Below are positions 48,258 through 60,661 of a DNA stretch of 64,000 nucleotides, piece by piece (position 1 is the stretch's first letter; the number at the start of each line of letters is the position of its first letter). The notes below the pieces were generated by a model, which saw nothing but the letters and a program-made list of their open reading frames with translations, did not search any database and was not told the origin of the DNA. This DNA comes from Hepsetus odoe. Taxonomy: Eukaryota; Chordata; Actinopteri; Characiformes; Hepsetidae. The position numbers and the translations under genes were made by a program. The stretch covers positions 25,291,456 through 25,355,455 of the forward strand of contig CM029380.1 in the NCBI GenBank assembly GCA_017165825.1. The letters are read 5' to 3'.

Positions 48258-51200
48258 TGGGACAAGCAAATCCATCCCTGGATTTTTTCCATTATTATCA
48301 CTTGTGTTTTCAGCTTTTACTGTTATTTGACCTTTTGTTTTGCTGAAACATGACTTTAAAGGAGGATTTCCCTTCTAAATATTTTTGAAAAGAGGTTGAT
48401 TTTCATTCTAGACGTTCGGATGACAAGCGATCAGAGGCGCTGTGTTCCAGGTCTGTCCGGAGCAGCCGCAGCCTAGGCCACGGAACCGAGAACAATATGA
48501 ATATTTACCTAAAGCACAGTCTGTGCGAATAAAAGGGAAACTAGGCCAGGCTTCGTCACTCACCGAGCTCACAGTGGAAATTTATCGAGCTTTGGCCGTG
48601 TCCACAAAGGCCACTCGTGGCCAGAAAGGGGCCTGGAACGCAATCATATGAGAGGGAACCTTTACTACATTACTGTACCCCAGACTTTCCCCCGGGTTTG
48701 CCAAAAGCTTGTGCCAGAAGGATTCTGCTGCCAAGAACCGGCTACTTAAAAAGAGAAGTCTCGTAATGAACTGCAAGAAGTACAAACAAGCCATGACCAG
48801 AAGTTTAATCTTCATAAACTCAGCAACATTACACTCCTCCGATCCTTTACGAGAGAGTGTGGGTGAACTTGAGCCTGTGGCCACTAGGGGGCAGTATGCA
48901 ATCTCAGTTGGGAAAGATGTGCAGCTGGAGAACGGAGGGAAAAGGATGGAGGGTGAGAGATGGAGGGGGGCGAGATGTAGTGAACGATGACCTCATGATG
49001 AACTGCAGATCTGCAGAACAGAGCTGAGAGCCTAAATGCCATCCTAAACCCGATAATTGGGAAAATAAATTGCACATCGCTGCCCGAGACACGATGCCCA
49101 TCTCCGTCAGCGGTCCTTGTCCGTCAAGACCTCTTCGTTCACGGAGGTGGTCTGTCCCTAAAGGAACCTCATCGCAGATTCAATTAGGACTTATTTGAAG
49201 TCCACAAGCCAGATTGCCTCACAGAAACAGTCCTTTGGCCCGGGTTCCTGTTTAACTTTCCTCTTTTCTTTTCCCTCATTCCTCCCTTTCTCTCGCTTGC
49301 CAACGCTGCAAGGCATATGATTAGGTGGCGGCTAATTGGGTGCAGATCCCTTTCTTGGACCGCGGCTCCAAAGCGCCGGAGCCAAAACGTGCTCAAGAGA
49401 GCTTACTTTTTACAGGCCCACACGTTCTGGAAAGGGAGCTTTTTTGGGCTCATATGGACGCTGATGGGTCTTGAAGGATGACCGTGTAGTGTTGGGCTGG
49501 GTCACGTGAGAACTCGCCTGCTGGCCGGGCACCGGCTTCCCCGTGTCAGTGCTAATAGGTCTTGTCAGCTGCCCTCCTGTTTTTTGTGTTTTTGAGATGA
49601 TTGGCCCCAAGACGGCGGCTTGTTTTGGCACGAGGTCCTGACTTATCGTGGGGATGCGAGCCGTTGTGTTTTGTAGTCGTGGCAAAAGGGAAAGGACCAT
49701 TTGGAGGAAGGCTAAGGAACAGCCGGGACACCTGCGCACTTGTGCAATGTCCCCCGGACCTCTCCGAGTACGTTGGCATCCGACACCATCAGATAACGGA
49801 GTTTGCGTGAAGCGTTCGCTTGATTTCAGGGGCAAAATTGCCTGGCGCCTCTGCGTGAGGAATGTCCTTCAGAGACGGATAAACATTTCCTCCTGATCCG
49901 GACGGAGGATAAGAAGCAGTGGGCTCGCTAATTAAAGGCCTGCTTTTAAAATGTTCTACAGGAATGCAATCCAGTGACCTCCTCCTCCACCTCCTCCTCT
50001 CCCTGAGCCTTTCACCCGCAGGCCCACCGGCTCCAGCCAAGCACAACATCTCCCCTTCCCCCAAATGAAAAGGCAAAAAAATGTGATGTTTTTCCCCCCC
50101 TGCTTTGCTGGCACATCTAATCAAATTAACAGAGAAGAAACGGCTCTGGTTGGAGAACTCTAGAACTGTAGGAGAGATGTGCTGATAGTGAGCGAAGAGC
50201 TCTAATCCTGCCAGGAAACCGGAGAGAAGAATAAAGGCACCGTCCTTTAGCCTCTGAAAAGCCACAGTAATAAGTGCTGCAGACTAATACTAGGCTAATC
50301 CAACGCAGCCCGTAGGACCAATTGACGGACCTGGTCTGGATCCAGTTATAAAAGGCCTGCTGGAGGTAAAGGAGCAGATGGGACCTTATCTCTGGCTGGG
50401 ATCGCTGCTCGGCGCACATTCTTAGACATCTCGGTAATGCCCATGCCGTTAGTTAGTGTAAAATTACACGCCGAATTTACAAATAAAGGGCGCTCGTTAT
50501 TCCGGCTGCTTGATTTCCATGCAGGACGTCCCGTCCATCTCATAAAGGTACCTGCTGCTCGCTTCTGTTTACCTGCACAGGGCTGGTGCTCTGGGGCCAC
50601 TTGAGAATATTCACCAGGTCATTACTCTTTTTACTCAACAAGGGATCCAGAAAGAGCCGCAGGCTTGGCTCCGGCTTCGGCTCTTGACAGGGACCCAAAA
50701 AATTTGTTAGCGGGGCCTTAATAATGGAGAATTATTTTTACGTTATTAACTCCTGTCACTCAGGGAAACGGCAGGAATGCCTGCCGCGCAGGAGGCCGCG
50801 ACGAGTGACGGGGAGCGGATAGTGAACCGGCCCAGCCTGGACGGGGGCCAGGTGCCCCTGGGAGAGGTCAGGAGTTCACCAGGCACCAGCCCAACTCTGG
50901 CACCGGCTCTGAGGTGGGCAATGCCAGCTGCCAGCTGGGGTAACTGACCCTGAATCAATGCAGTGCTTAGCTGGAGAAGTGATCCGTTAAGGATTACGGA
51001 TAACAAGGAGGTGAAATGGGCGTGGCCTTTGGCTCTGAGCAAGTTTAGTGCGCAGAAGCTTCTCTGGCAACACAGAGAGACTGTGAGTTTAATTAATGAA
51101 ATGTGGAAGAGGTGAAGAATGTGTTCAATCCAAATTTGTGTAAAATATAAGTATTTGCATTGATTATAGAGAAATAAAAGAACCCCTCAGTCAGATTAAA

Positions 51201-51345
51201 AAACATTACCATTAAAACAAATCAAAGACTAATGGATTTGGAAAATAAGATGCCTTGCAAAGCAAAAACTGCTTTCAGATGCATTTCTTTAAGAGGTCTA
51301 TGGGGACCTCCATGAAGGGATGGCTACAATCTCTAGTAACATTCA
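48258..51345. other. Low-repeat block; possible conserved non-coding sequence
   Basis: Three kilobases with almost no simple repeats or mobile elements, unlike the flanks. Composition is balanced and homeodomain-like ATTA words are frequent. Open frames on both strands (for example minus 49410-49835) have no recognisable domain, and I find no coherent splice structure. Only alignment to other fish could show whether it is conserved. Confidence 0.3.
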
Positions 51346-52165
51346 GAGTCCTTTGCAAAGTCTTTCACCCCCTCATTTCTTTATATTGTGTAGGGAATCA
51401 CCTTGTCGGTGCAAAAATCCTGTTTCCTGTCAGACTGTCTGAACTATGGCACTTTGAGCCGATTAAATTAATAAAAGGGGAACAAATGCTTCAGTGTTCC
51501 AGGCTGCAAACTATCCTAAAGATGCAAGGTGCTAGATAAAGGGGCTCTCAGCATTCAGCATCAGCAGTAAACTAATCACTGATCATCTGGAATCATCTGC
51601 TCTGGTTCTTCACTGCTTCATGTCTTAAGTTAGGCCAGCTTTGTTCTGCTTGATGGTTCAGACGTAGATCACCGTGTGGATTAAGGCAGCGGTGTGTGGA
51701 TAGGGCAGCGGTGGCCTAGTGGTTAGGGCATCAGCCACATGATCAGAGGATCGTTGGTTCGAACCCCTTCCCAGTAGGTTGCCCTGAGGACCTTGGGCAG
51801 GTGCCGTCCCCATCCTCCCCGGTAGCTTTCAATAGCAGCCCACTGCTGCTGTATGTGTGTATGGGTGAAATGCAGAGAGTGAATTTCCCATTCGTGGGAT
51901 TATAAATAAAGGATTATTATTATTATTATTAACCAACACAGAACTATCAAACTGCTCAGGTACAGAGACTGGACTGAACGCAGAACAACAACACTGTCCT
52001 TCAAGGAAGATCTGGAGGGAACTGCTCAGGTACAGAGACTGGACTAACATGAGAACAACACTGTCCTTCAGGAAGATCTGGAGAACTGCTCAGGTACAGA
52101 GACTGGACTGAAAATGAGAGACAACAACACTGTCAGCTTCAGGAGAAGATCTGGAGAACTGTCCC
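51346..52165 (+). mobile_element. Minisatellite-bearing element, copy 2, with nested SINE
   Basis: The start GTCCTTTGCAAAGTCTTTCA is a decayed version of the Tc1-like end seen at 53458. The shared left part (GGAATCACCTTGTCGGTGCA; TTCACTGCTTCATGTCTTAA) is followed by a SINE (51685-51927). About three decayed 69-bp units follow (about 51945-52165). The right terminus is not recognisable. Confidence 0.78.
51685..51927 (+). mobile_element. tRNA-derived SINE nested in the element at 51346
   Basis: A-box TGGCCTAGTGGTTAGGG, B-box GGTTCGAACCCC, body CAGTAGGTTGCCCTGAGGAC, tail (ATT)n. ATTAA at 51680-51684 and 51928-51932 fits a short target-site duplication; the uninterrupted sequence is seen at about 36249-36258. 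A duplicated head (GGCAGCGGTG twice) is present. Confidence 0.85.
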
Positions 52166-52385
52166 TAAACAAGAGATTAAGCATACAAATCTAGAAGTGA
52201 AATATGATGTACTGGGGACAAAAGAATTTAGCACAGTATTTGCGGTTTATAGTTAACCTGTTATTATATTTAACTGATGCTCCTGATGTGATTTACAATG
52301 TATTTGACAAAACAGCTCAGAATTGCATCAACACAAGGACACTGAAACACAACAGCAAGGGAATGTAATGTTTACAGTCAATCCT

Positions 52386-52648
52386 AGGGTTGGGGTTAGG
52401 GTTAGGGTTGGGGTTGGGGTTGGGGTTGGGGTTGGGGTTGGGGTTAGGGTTAGGGGTTAGGGTTGGGGTTGGGGTTGGGGTTGGGGTTAGGGGTTAGGGT
52501 TAGGGGTTGGGGTTAGGGTTAGGGTTAGGGTTAGGGTTAGGGTTAGGGGTGGGGTTGAGGTTAGGGTTAGGGTTGGGGTTGGGGTTAGGGTTAGGGTTGG
52601 GGTTGGGGTTAGGGTTAGGGTTAGGGTTGGGGTTAGGGTTGGGGTTAG
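52386..52648 (+). repeat. Interstitial telomere-like repeat
   Basis: About 260 bp of TTAGGG and TTGGGG hexamers, with a few GGGGTTAGGGG-type slips. TTGGGG copies are clustered in runs (for example 52407-52444) rather than scattered. Confidence 0.95.
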
Positions 52649-53457
52649 AAGAAAATCATGTTTCTGACTTATTTAGGCGTTAAACATTAAACTGACCCTG
52701 GAGATAACAGGAGCGCTGGAGTAAAGCCTGCAGGAGTTTGCGTTTGGGTTTATCGTCTGGATTATCGTGTTGAACACCCCCAGAGCCCAGTGTGCAGTGA
52801 TCCTTTCTCGCTGCTGAGGACGAACCTGTCGGAGTCTCTTTTGTCCTCCTCCTGAAAAAAGAGTCTTCACCCGAGGCCGATTTCCTCTGCTAACTGAAGT
52901 GTGTCAGTTTTTGTCCTTCAGTAAAACTCCTCAGGGCTGAGTAAACTCTGGCAAAGTTCTTTTCAGCTCAATTTAGGATCCAGCCTGGACTCAATCAAAC
53001 CCTGTCAGAGCTCATTCTGCTGCGGTGATTTCAGGCCCAGTCTGTGGTTAAATCTGCCGCGAAGCGCCCGTTTGGGCTCAGATGTGAAAAAAACCCTTAA
53101 ATGTCACAGTTAATGCCAGTGATAATAAAGTCATGCTGTAATTTTATAGAATTGTTTCTAAACTTTCCATCCTTACCACATGAGAAGTTATCGATGTACA
53201 TACTGTAAAAAAATCAAAAGCAATTGGCAGTATTTCTTTGCCATTACTAATAATCTATTGCAGAAACTACATTATAAACTGTGTATAATTACTGACACCT
53301 TATAAAGATATAGGTCTTGATTGATTGTTTCAATTAAAGTTGCAGAATTTTCTACTTTTTTCAGGAAGTCAGATGAAACTGCTGAACCAAGAAGGATTTT
53401 AACCCATTTTGACTCAGGCATGGAGAGCAATGTATATTTCTGAATTAGGTTTATACA
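52649..53457. other. Intergenic, no feature recognised
   Basis: Unique sequence between the telomere-like tract and the Tc1-like element. No exon or RNA gene seen. Confidence 0.4.
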
Positions 53458-54507
53458 CAGTTCTGTGCAAAAATCTCAAGCCCCTCATTTCTTCATCTTT
53501 CTCTTCCAGACTTTCTCATATGTTTAATGTTGAGGAGCAGTTCTCCAGATCTTCCTGAAGGACAGTGTTGTTGTCTCTCATTTTCAGTCCAGTCTCTGTA
53601 CCTGAGCAGTTCTCCAGATCTTCCTGAAGGACAGTGTTGTTGTCTCTTATTTTCAGTCCAGTCTCTGTACCTGAGCAGTTCTCCAGATCTTCCTGAAGGA
53701 CAGTGTTGTTGTCTCATATTCAGTCCAGTCTCTGTACCTGAGCAGTTCTCCAGATCTTCCTGAAGGACAGTGTTATTTGCCTCTCATGTTCAGTCCAGTC
53801 TCTGTACCTGAGCAGTTCTCAGATCTTCCTGAGACAGTGTTGTTGTCTCTCATGTTCCAGTCAGTCTCTGGCACACAGGCAGTTCTCCAGATCTTCCCTG
53901 AAGGACAGTATTTGTTGTCTCTCATTTTCAGTCAGTCTCTGTACCTAAGCAGTTCCTCCAGATCTTCCTGAAGGACAGTGTTGTTGTCTTATTTTTTCAG
54001 TCAGTCTCTGCACAGAGCAGTTCTCCAGATCTTCCTGAAGGACAGTGTTGTTGCCTCTCATGTTCAGTCAGTCTCTGTACACAAGAGCAGTTCTCCAGAT
54101 CTTCCTGAAGGACAGTGTTGTTGTCTTTCATTTTCAGTGCAGTCTCTGTACCTGAGCAGTTTGATAGTTCTGTGTTAATCCACACAGTGATCTACGTCTG
54201 AACCTTCAAGCAGAACAAAGCGTCTTTCTTAGACATGAAGCAGTGAAGAACCAGGAGCAGATGATTCCAGATGAGCAGGGAATTCATTTTGCTGCTGATG
54301 CTGTGAGCGCTAGTGGAGAACCTACTTTATCTAGAACCTTGCATCTTTAGAACACATTTGCAGCCTGGAGCTCTAAAACATTTGTTCACTGTTTAATCTT
54401 CAATCTGACTAGGATCACACAGTCTGACTGGCAGAAAATAGGATTTTTGCACCAACAAGATGATTCCTAACAAATGATGGGAAGTTCATGACTTTTGCAC
54501 GGGACTG
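53458..54507 (-). mobile_element. Tc1-like non-autonomous element with 69-bp array, copy 3 (most complete)
   Basis: The left end reads CAGTTCTGTGCAAAAATCTC. The right end, on the minus strand, reads CAGTCCCGTGCAAAAGTCAT. TA is present next to both ends. Inside, about nine 69-bp units (53530-54165; better kept at the left and right, eroded in the middle) are followed by the unique part shared with 35966 and 51346. No transposase remains; repeat-derived frames on both strands are artefacts. Confidence 0.85.
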
Positions 54508-54969
54508 TATATTTTGGCCTGAGAAATTTTCTTCCCACACAAATCAATTAACCTCTGTTACTAAATTCATTTTTAGGAATAGTCACATCAGCACTTATGC
54601 TGTGTTTATCAGTTCCACCATTTTCAGCCCAATACGCAGTCCTGACTGTGCAGCGACCAGAAAATACGAATATCTCTTAATTATAACACTACAGGACGGA
54701 CTAATTCCCTGAAACTCAAACATCATCATGGTTACGAAACCAAAATAAACAGAATAGATCCAAGCTTATCTTTCTGGAAGGAATAACATGTAAAAACACA
54801 GGAAAGTTCTGAAATTGTAATACAAATATAAGAAAAAAAAATACAAACCATTCCAGCTCTAGACTCGGTTCTAACACAGTTCGCCTGATTGCAGCAATTC
54901 CGTAAAAAATTGAAAAGAGCGTTTCAGGCTTCTCTAATTTTCAAAGAAGCAGTGTGCTGCATTTTAAAA
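54508..54969. other. Intergenic, no feature recognised
   Basis: AT-rich unique sequence. Nothing recognised. Confidence 0.4.
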
Positions 54970-55195
54970 CTGCAGGATTAAGATGGAGACAAAGTGAGGA
55001 AGTGCGTTAGCTAGGACATGTCAGAGGAGAGGCAGTTAAATCAGGAGGATGTTGAGGATGGGTTACCGGGAGAGAAGAGAGGAAGGACAAGGAGGAGGTT
55101 TATGGACGTGGTGAGAGAGGACATGCAGGGGGGCAGTGTGAAAGAGCAAGATGCAGAGGACAGGAAGACATGAGCGGATGATCCTAATGGAGACA
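54970..55195 (+). mobile_element. RTE-type LINE 3' fragment
   Basis: The plus strand reads, across frames, GHVRGEAVKSGGC, then a LPGREERKDKEE-like and a FMDVVREDMQ-like segment, then KEQDAEDRKT. This is the same C-terminal region as the LINE at 7162-7565, from a different copy or subfamily. Confidence 0.7.
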
Positions 55196-55196
55196 C

Positions 55197-55571
55197 CTAT
55201 AGCATACTGCTGAATAAAGCGTAAATTACTGCAAATCTGCTTTGAAGAAAAATGACTTTGAACGGACTTATAATTCCAGGATCACAGCGGGCAGATTCTT
55301 TTGTCAGAAGGGGCGCTGTTCTAATGAGGGCTCCAGAGTGACTGTACCCCATTTCTGAAAATATTACGACCCAGCCTTGAAGCGTGCTTTCTTTAAACCC
55401 ATAAAGAGAAAAACTCAACACTGAAACACTTCCGGGATTCTTGATCCAATTCTCCGGGTTGTTGTTAACATGGTTGTTCACCACCATGAAGCCTTGGATG
55501 GACCAATCAGAGGCTGTGTTTCTGGACATCACTCTGATCTGGACCCCGTTATCCTCTCTATAGATCTATAC
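55197..55571 (-). other. Unassigned open stretch, candidate exon or pseudo-exon
   Basis: The minus strand is open for about 370 bases, from a TAG near 55572 down to a stop near 55197. The first ATG at 55530-55532 would give 111 residues. The translation looks protein-like (SDWSIQGFMVVNNHV, NPENWIKNPGSVS, GFKESTLQGWVVIFSEMGY, IRTAPLLTKESARCDPG), with few low-complexity runs. An acceptor-like ATCTATAG precedes it. No strong donor is seen at the other end and I do not recognise a family. It could be a lone exon, a retained duplicate fragment or chance. Confidence 0.3.
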
Positions 55572-56819
55572 TATTAGAGCAGCTCCACAAATAACACATC
55601 GAATAAGGTGAATGATGTACTCGGATCCCAGAGGGGTAATAATCCGGAATATTTTCAGAACAAAAATCTGGGATTAACACAATATTTTGTTCAACAAACT
55701 AAACATCTGAATCCTTTTGAGGGTAAAAACCCCCCTTTTTTACACTGTGCTGTAAATGAGCAGGAATTCTAAACAGAGAAGTCGTTACATTTGATCTGTT
55801 ATCATTTCTGAAAAGAGAGAAAAAGGAGGGCAGATCTGACTGTCTACACAGAACCAAATTAATGATTTAATCGCGCAGCCGAACACGACAATAACTTCTA
55901 AGAAGTCAAATCTTACATCTGCTGTGACTTTTGACCTTCCTCACACTAATGATGAAAAAGGATGTGTCTCACCGCCTCTTTAACGGAGAAAACCTGCAGA
56001 CACACAGCGGTCAGGAATGTCTATTAATCTTTCACGCTGAAACTTTAAAACATGTTCTGGCTGCCAGCCAGCGTCCAGAAACTTCTCTGATGTTCTGAAC
56101 ACTTGTTTTAACCTTTTAATGCATGACGTTTTCAAAAGTGGACTTTTTTTGTCCTTTTTTTTTTTGAAAAAAGGCAGTTTTTAGGCTGTTTTATGTACAT
56201 GAATTTGTTGCTTTTAATACATTATTGGGTCAAGAACAGAAACCACACTGTATCTGGGTGGAGAGATTATCAGAGCTCAGCCATAAACATTCAACACAAC
56301 CAGAAATCAGCAATAAATGAAAATGCTACATTCTGCTAGCTTTCCTAAGAGATTCTAATTGTATTTTAGCAAACAGCTAACTGCTCAAAACTTCTGGACT
56401 CCTGGACATCTGCGTTCTGTAAAAGCGGTTCCATGTTATGGGCGGAACATATGAAGCATTTCTAGTAAGGAGCCCCACTGCTTACTGGAATCAGTATCTA
56501 TGATACATATCTAGAAGCGCAAGAGGGACTAGCGGAAGGACATTCTTTCTCACCAGTTAAAAGTGATAGGCTGATTCCCTCTTCCAAATGATGCTGGAGG
56601 TCTTCTGTCCAGCTCTTGATGGTGTGTCCAATGAGAGAGCCCTACCTGAACACCACAGAAAGAACTGTTCTGGTCGGATCATTTTGGGTCTGAGGGAGTG
56701 CCCACTTCTGTCTATGTTAAATTTTAAAGAATGGTTTTGATCCCAAAAGTTTTTGTAAATTTAGTGCAGTCTAAATACGATTTTTAATTGTCTTTATGGC
56801 TGAATGTAAGTCCTGCTCT

Positions 56820-56822
<3 letters not shown>
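55572..56822. other. Intergenic, no feature recognised
   Basis: Mixed unique sequence. No exon or RNA gene seen. It ends in (CA)n at about 56823-56879. Confidence 0.4.
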
Positions 56823-56871
<49 letters not shown>

Positions 56872-56889
56872 CACACACAAATCTGCTCC

Positions 56890-59800
56890 ACCTTAACCAA
56901 ACACCATCATTCTCCACTATAAAAACCATCATTCTCCATCAAACACCATCATTCTCCATCAAACACCATCATTCTCCACCATAAAAACCATCATTCTCCA
57001 TCAAACACCATCATTCTCCATCAAACACCATCATTCTCCACTATAAATACCATCATTCTCCATCAAACACCATCATTTATAACTGCATCATTCTCCATCA
57101 AACACCATCATTCTCCACTATAAACACCATCATTCTCCATCAAACACCATCATTTCATCAAACACCATCATTCTCCATCAAAACACCATCATTCCCATCA
57201 AACACCATCCATTTCTCCATCAAACACCATCATTCTCCATCAAGCCACCATCATTCCCCATCCGACACCATCATTCTCACCATAAGAAACCATCATTCTC
57301 CATCGACACCATCATTCTCCATCAAACACCATCATTCTCCACTATAAACACCATCATTCTCCATCAAACACCATCCATTCTCCACTATAAACACCATCAT
57401 TCTCCAAATCAAACACCATCATTCTCTCCTATAAACATAATCATTCTCCATCAAACACCATCATTCTCCATCAAACACCATCATTCTCCTATAAAACACC
57501 ATCATTCTCCACTATAAAAACCATCATTCTCCATCAAACACCATCATTCTCCATCAAACACCATCATTCTCCACTAACACCATCATTCTCCTAAACACCA
57601 TCATTCTCCATCAAACACCATCATTTCTCCACTACTCGCCTATCATTCTCACTGCATTCTCACTATAAACACCATAATTCTCCACAAACACCATCATTCT
57701 CCATCAAACACCATCATTCTCCACTATAAACACCATCATTCTCCATCAAACACTGTCATTCTCCTATAAACACCATCATTATCACTATAAACACCATCAT
57801 TCTCCATCAAAGCACCATCATTCTCCACTATAAACACCATCATTCTCCTATAAACACCATCATTCCTACAAACACCATCATTCTCCGTAAACACCATCAT
57901 TCTCCTATAAACACCATCATTCTCCATCAAACACCATCATTCTCCATCAAACACCATCATTCTCCACTATAAGCTTCATCATTCTCCACTATAAACACCA
58001 TCATTCTCCATCAAACACCATCATTCTCCACTATAAACACCATCATTCTCCATCAAACACCATCATTCTCACTATAAACACCATCATTCTCCACTATAAA
58101 CACCATCATTCTCCACCAAACACCATCATTCTCCATCAAACACCATCATTCTCCACTATAAACACCATCATTCTCCACTATAAACACCATCATTCTCCAC
58201 CAAACACCATCATTCTCCATCAAACACCATCATTTCTCACTATGGCCACCATCATTTATCCACTATAAGCACCATCATTCTCCATCAAACACCATCATTC
58301 TCCACTATAAACTTCCTGTCATTCTCCATAAACACCATCATTATCCACTATAAACACCATCATTCTCCATCAAACACCATCATTCTCCACTATAAACACC
58401 ATCATTCTCCACTATAAACACCATCATTCTCACTATAAACACCATCATTCTCCACTATAAACACCATCATTCACCATCAAACACCATCATTCTCCACTAT
58501 CAACACCATCATTCTCCACTATAAACACCATCATTCTACACTATAAACACCATCATTCTCCACTATAAACACCATCATTCTCCACTATAAACACCATCAT
58601 TCTCCATCAAACACCATCATTCTCCACTATAAACACCATCATTCTCCATCAAACACCATCATTCTCTCCTATAAACACCATCATTCTCCACTATAAACAC
58701 CATCATTCACCACTATAAACACCATCATTCTCCATCAAACACCATCATTCTCCACTATAAACACCATCATTCTCCACCAAACACCATCATTCTCCACTAT
58801 AAACACCATCGTTCTCCACTATAAACACCATCATTCTCCATCAAACACCATCATTCTCCACTATCAACACCATCATTCTCCACTATAAACACCATCATTC
58901 TCCACCATAAACACCATCATTCTCCATCAAACACCATCATTCTCCACTAAACACCATCATTCTCCACCAAACACCATCATTCTCCACTATAAACACCATC
59001 ATTCTCCACCAAACACCATCATTCTCCACTATAAACACCATCATTCCCCACTATAAACACCATCATTCACTACTATAAACACCATCATTCTCCATCAAAC
59101 ACCATCATTCTCCTATAAACACCATCATTCTCCATCAAACACCATCATTCTCCATCAAACACCATCATTCTCCCTATAAACGCCCCTGCATCATTATCCA
59201 CTATAAACACCATCATTCTCCACTATAAACACCATCATTCTCCACTATAAACACCATCATTCTCCACTAAACTCATCATCCTCCACTATAAACACCATCA
59301 TTCTCCACAATAAACACCATCATTCTCCACTATAAACACCATCATTCTACACTATAAACACCATCATTCTCCACTATAAACACCATCATTCTCCATCAAA
59401 CACCATCATTCTCCACTATAAACACCATCATTCTCCCTTTAAAACACCATCATTCTACACTATAAACACCATCATTCTACACTATAAACACCATCATTCT
59501 CCACTATAAACACCATCATTCTACACTATAAACACCATCATTCTCCACTATAAACACCATCATTCTCCACTATAAACACCATCATTCCCCACTATAAACA
59601 CCATCATTCTCCACTATAAACACCATCATTCTCCTATAGACTCCATCATTCTCCATCAAACACCATCATTCTCCTATAAAACACCATCATTCTCCACTAT
59701 AAACACCATCATTCTCCATCAAACACCATCATTCTCCACTATAAACACCCTCATTCTCCACTATAAACACCATCATTCTCCATCAAGTACCATCATTCTC

Positions 59801-60435
59801 CACTATAAACACCATCATTCTCCACTATAAACACCATCATCCTCACTATAAACACCATCATTCTCCACTATAAACACCATCATTCTCCACTATAAACACC
59901 GTCATTCTCCACTATAAACACCATCATTCTCCACTATAGACACCATCATTCTCCACTATAAACACCATCATTCTCCACTATAAACACCATCATTCTCCAC
60001 TATAAACACCATCATTCTCCATATAAACCCATCATTCTCCATCAAACACATCATTCTCCACTATAAACACTGCATCATTCTCACTATAAACACCATCATT
60101 TCTCCGTAAACACCCATCATTCTCCACTATAAACACCATCATTCTCTCAAACACCATCATTCTCCATCAAACACCATCATTCTCCACTATAAACACATCA
60201 TTTCTCCACCAAACACCATCATTCTCCACTATAAACACCATCATTCTCCACTATAAACACCATCATTCTCCACTATAAACACCATCATCCTCCACTATAA
60301 ACACCATCATTCTCCACTAAACACCATCATCCTCCACTATAAACACCATCATTCTCCTATAAACACTATCATTCTCCACTATAAACACCATCATTCTCCA
60401 CTATAAACACCATCATTCTCCATCAAACACCTTGC
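56890..60435 (+). repeat. 3.5-kb minisatellite with 20- and 22-bp units
   Basis: Two interleaved monomers: CACCATCATTCTCCATCAAA (20 bp) and CACCATCATTCTCCACTATAAA (22 bp), about 165 units in all. The 20-mer dominates left of about 57.6 kb and the 22-mer dominates right of about 58.4 kb. Single-base and small indel variants are frequent. Confidence 0.97.
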
Positions 60436-60543
60436 CTCAAAAAGAAAAATGAAAGCTCCTTCTCTGACACTAAGTGTCTTCTCAACTTATAGACCCATTT
60501 ATGTCAAACCTCTCTGACTTGAACTAAGCATATAAATTATAAA

Positions 60544-60546
<3 letters not shown>

Positions 60547-60597
<51 letters not shown>
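60547..60597. repeat. (TG)n
   Basis: About 25 TG units. Confidence 0.95.
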
Positions 60598-60599
<2 letters not shown>

Positions 60600-60661
60600 G
60601 TGTTAATAATACAGACAGCTTTCACATGTGACCTCAATGCAGTGATGTGTGTTGTACTAAA

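Noticed and set aside
49410..49835. 141-codon minus-strand frame
   Set aside because: No recognisable motif and overlapped by open frames on the other strand; more likely non-coding.
52386..52648. A true chromosome end
   Set aside because: Unique sequence and mobile elements continue on both sides, so it is interstitial.
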